From: Yponomeuta sedellus
Taxonomy: Eukaryota > Arthropoda > Insecta > Lepidoptera > Yponomeutidae
Length of the DNA: 64,000 bases
Assembly (NCBI GenBank): GCA_934045075.1
Contig: OW203727.1
Location: forward strand, 15,911,501 to 15,975,500
Direction: 5' to 3'
The position numbers and the translations under genes are program-made. Below are positions 63,851 to 64,000 of the stretch, piece by piece; the first letter of the stretch is position 1, and every line of letters begins with the position of its first letter. The notes beneath the pieces are model-generated. The model had not been told where the DNA came from. It made no database searches and was given only the letters and a program-made list of their open reading frames with translations.

Positions 63851-64000
63851 CATTTCTTTTTAATTAATATTATTGGCCCTTCATCGAGCTCGATAGAAAG
63901 TGCCGTGCCGCAGGGGCTGACTGTGTGAGTGACGTCATCATCATAAACTAGAGTGGGACAGGGAGACAAAAGTGACGTCAGCTCTTAGTTTTTAGATTCA
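63851..64000. other. No feature recognised
   Basis: Unassigned end of the window. Confidence 0.4.

Overview
This looks like nuclear DNA of an insect, most likely a moth or butterfly. It is AT-rich. There are no operons and no long open frames; the longest (202 codons at 57877-58485) runs antisense through two repeats. Nearly every recognisable element is a eukaryotic transposon: LINE 3' ends, tRNA-derived SINEs, Helitron ends with CTAG|T, MITEs with TA or TAA/TTA target duplications, and a short LTR element. The lepidopteran placement rests on recalled resemblance of these repeats, not on a search. I found no cellular protein gene, tRNA gene or rRNA that I would defend. The window is probably intergenic or the inside of a large intron.

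Layout. 0-5 kb: LINE reverse-transcriptase remnant, Helitron. 5-12 kb: SINE-B with a perfect 15-bp target duplication, SINE-A, several RTE-type LINE 3' ends. 12-16 kb: dense nest of the R1 retroposon, two copies of a Harbinger-like element (one keeping half a MADF domain), and the first SINE-A inverted dimer. 16-24 kb: LINE ends, full-length SINE-A with target duplication, a 392-bp Harbinger-type MITE, a Helitron. 24-30 kb: mostly unique DNA with a GC-rich block (25.1-26.25 kb) and a 161-bp tandem repeat. 30-37 kb: SINE-A inverted dimers, an 806-bp LTR miniature with 5-bp target duplication, an R1 copy with 11-bp target duplication. 37-50 kb: R1 copies, the clearest SINE-A inverted dimer (41.67-41.91 kb), a mariner-type MITE, other MITE families and a mosaic inverted duplication at 48-49 kb. 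50-64 kb: unique AT-rich DNA with scattered LINE ends, SINEs and a Helitron.

The main theme is inverted repetition inside retroposed copies. SINE-A has a tRNA-Ile-like head. It occurs as single copies and as head-to-head dimers whose two 3' ends point outward. At least two dimers (41.7 kb, 45.0 kb), and probably a third (30.2 kb), lie between target-site duplications, so each was apparently inserted as one unit. In these dimers one outer end carries the long A-rich tail, while the other stops at the T5 run that would terminate RNA polymerase III. Similar fold-back scars occur in R1 (43.2 kb), at 23.7 kb and at 48-49 kb. Element names (SINE-A to D, R1, LINE-K, MITE-G, MITE-Q) are labels local to this report.
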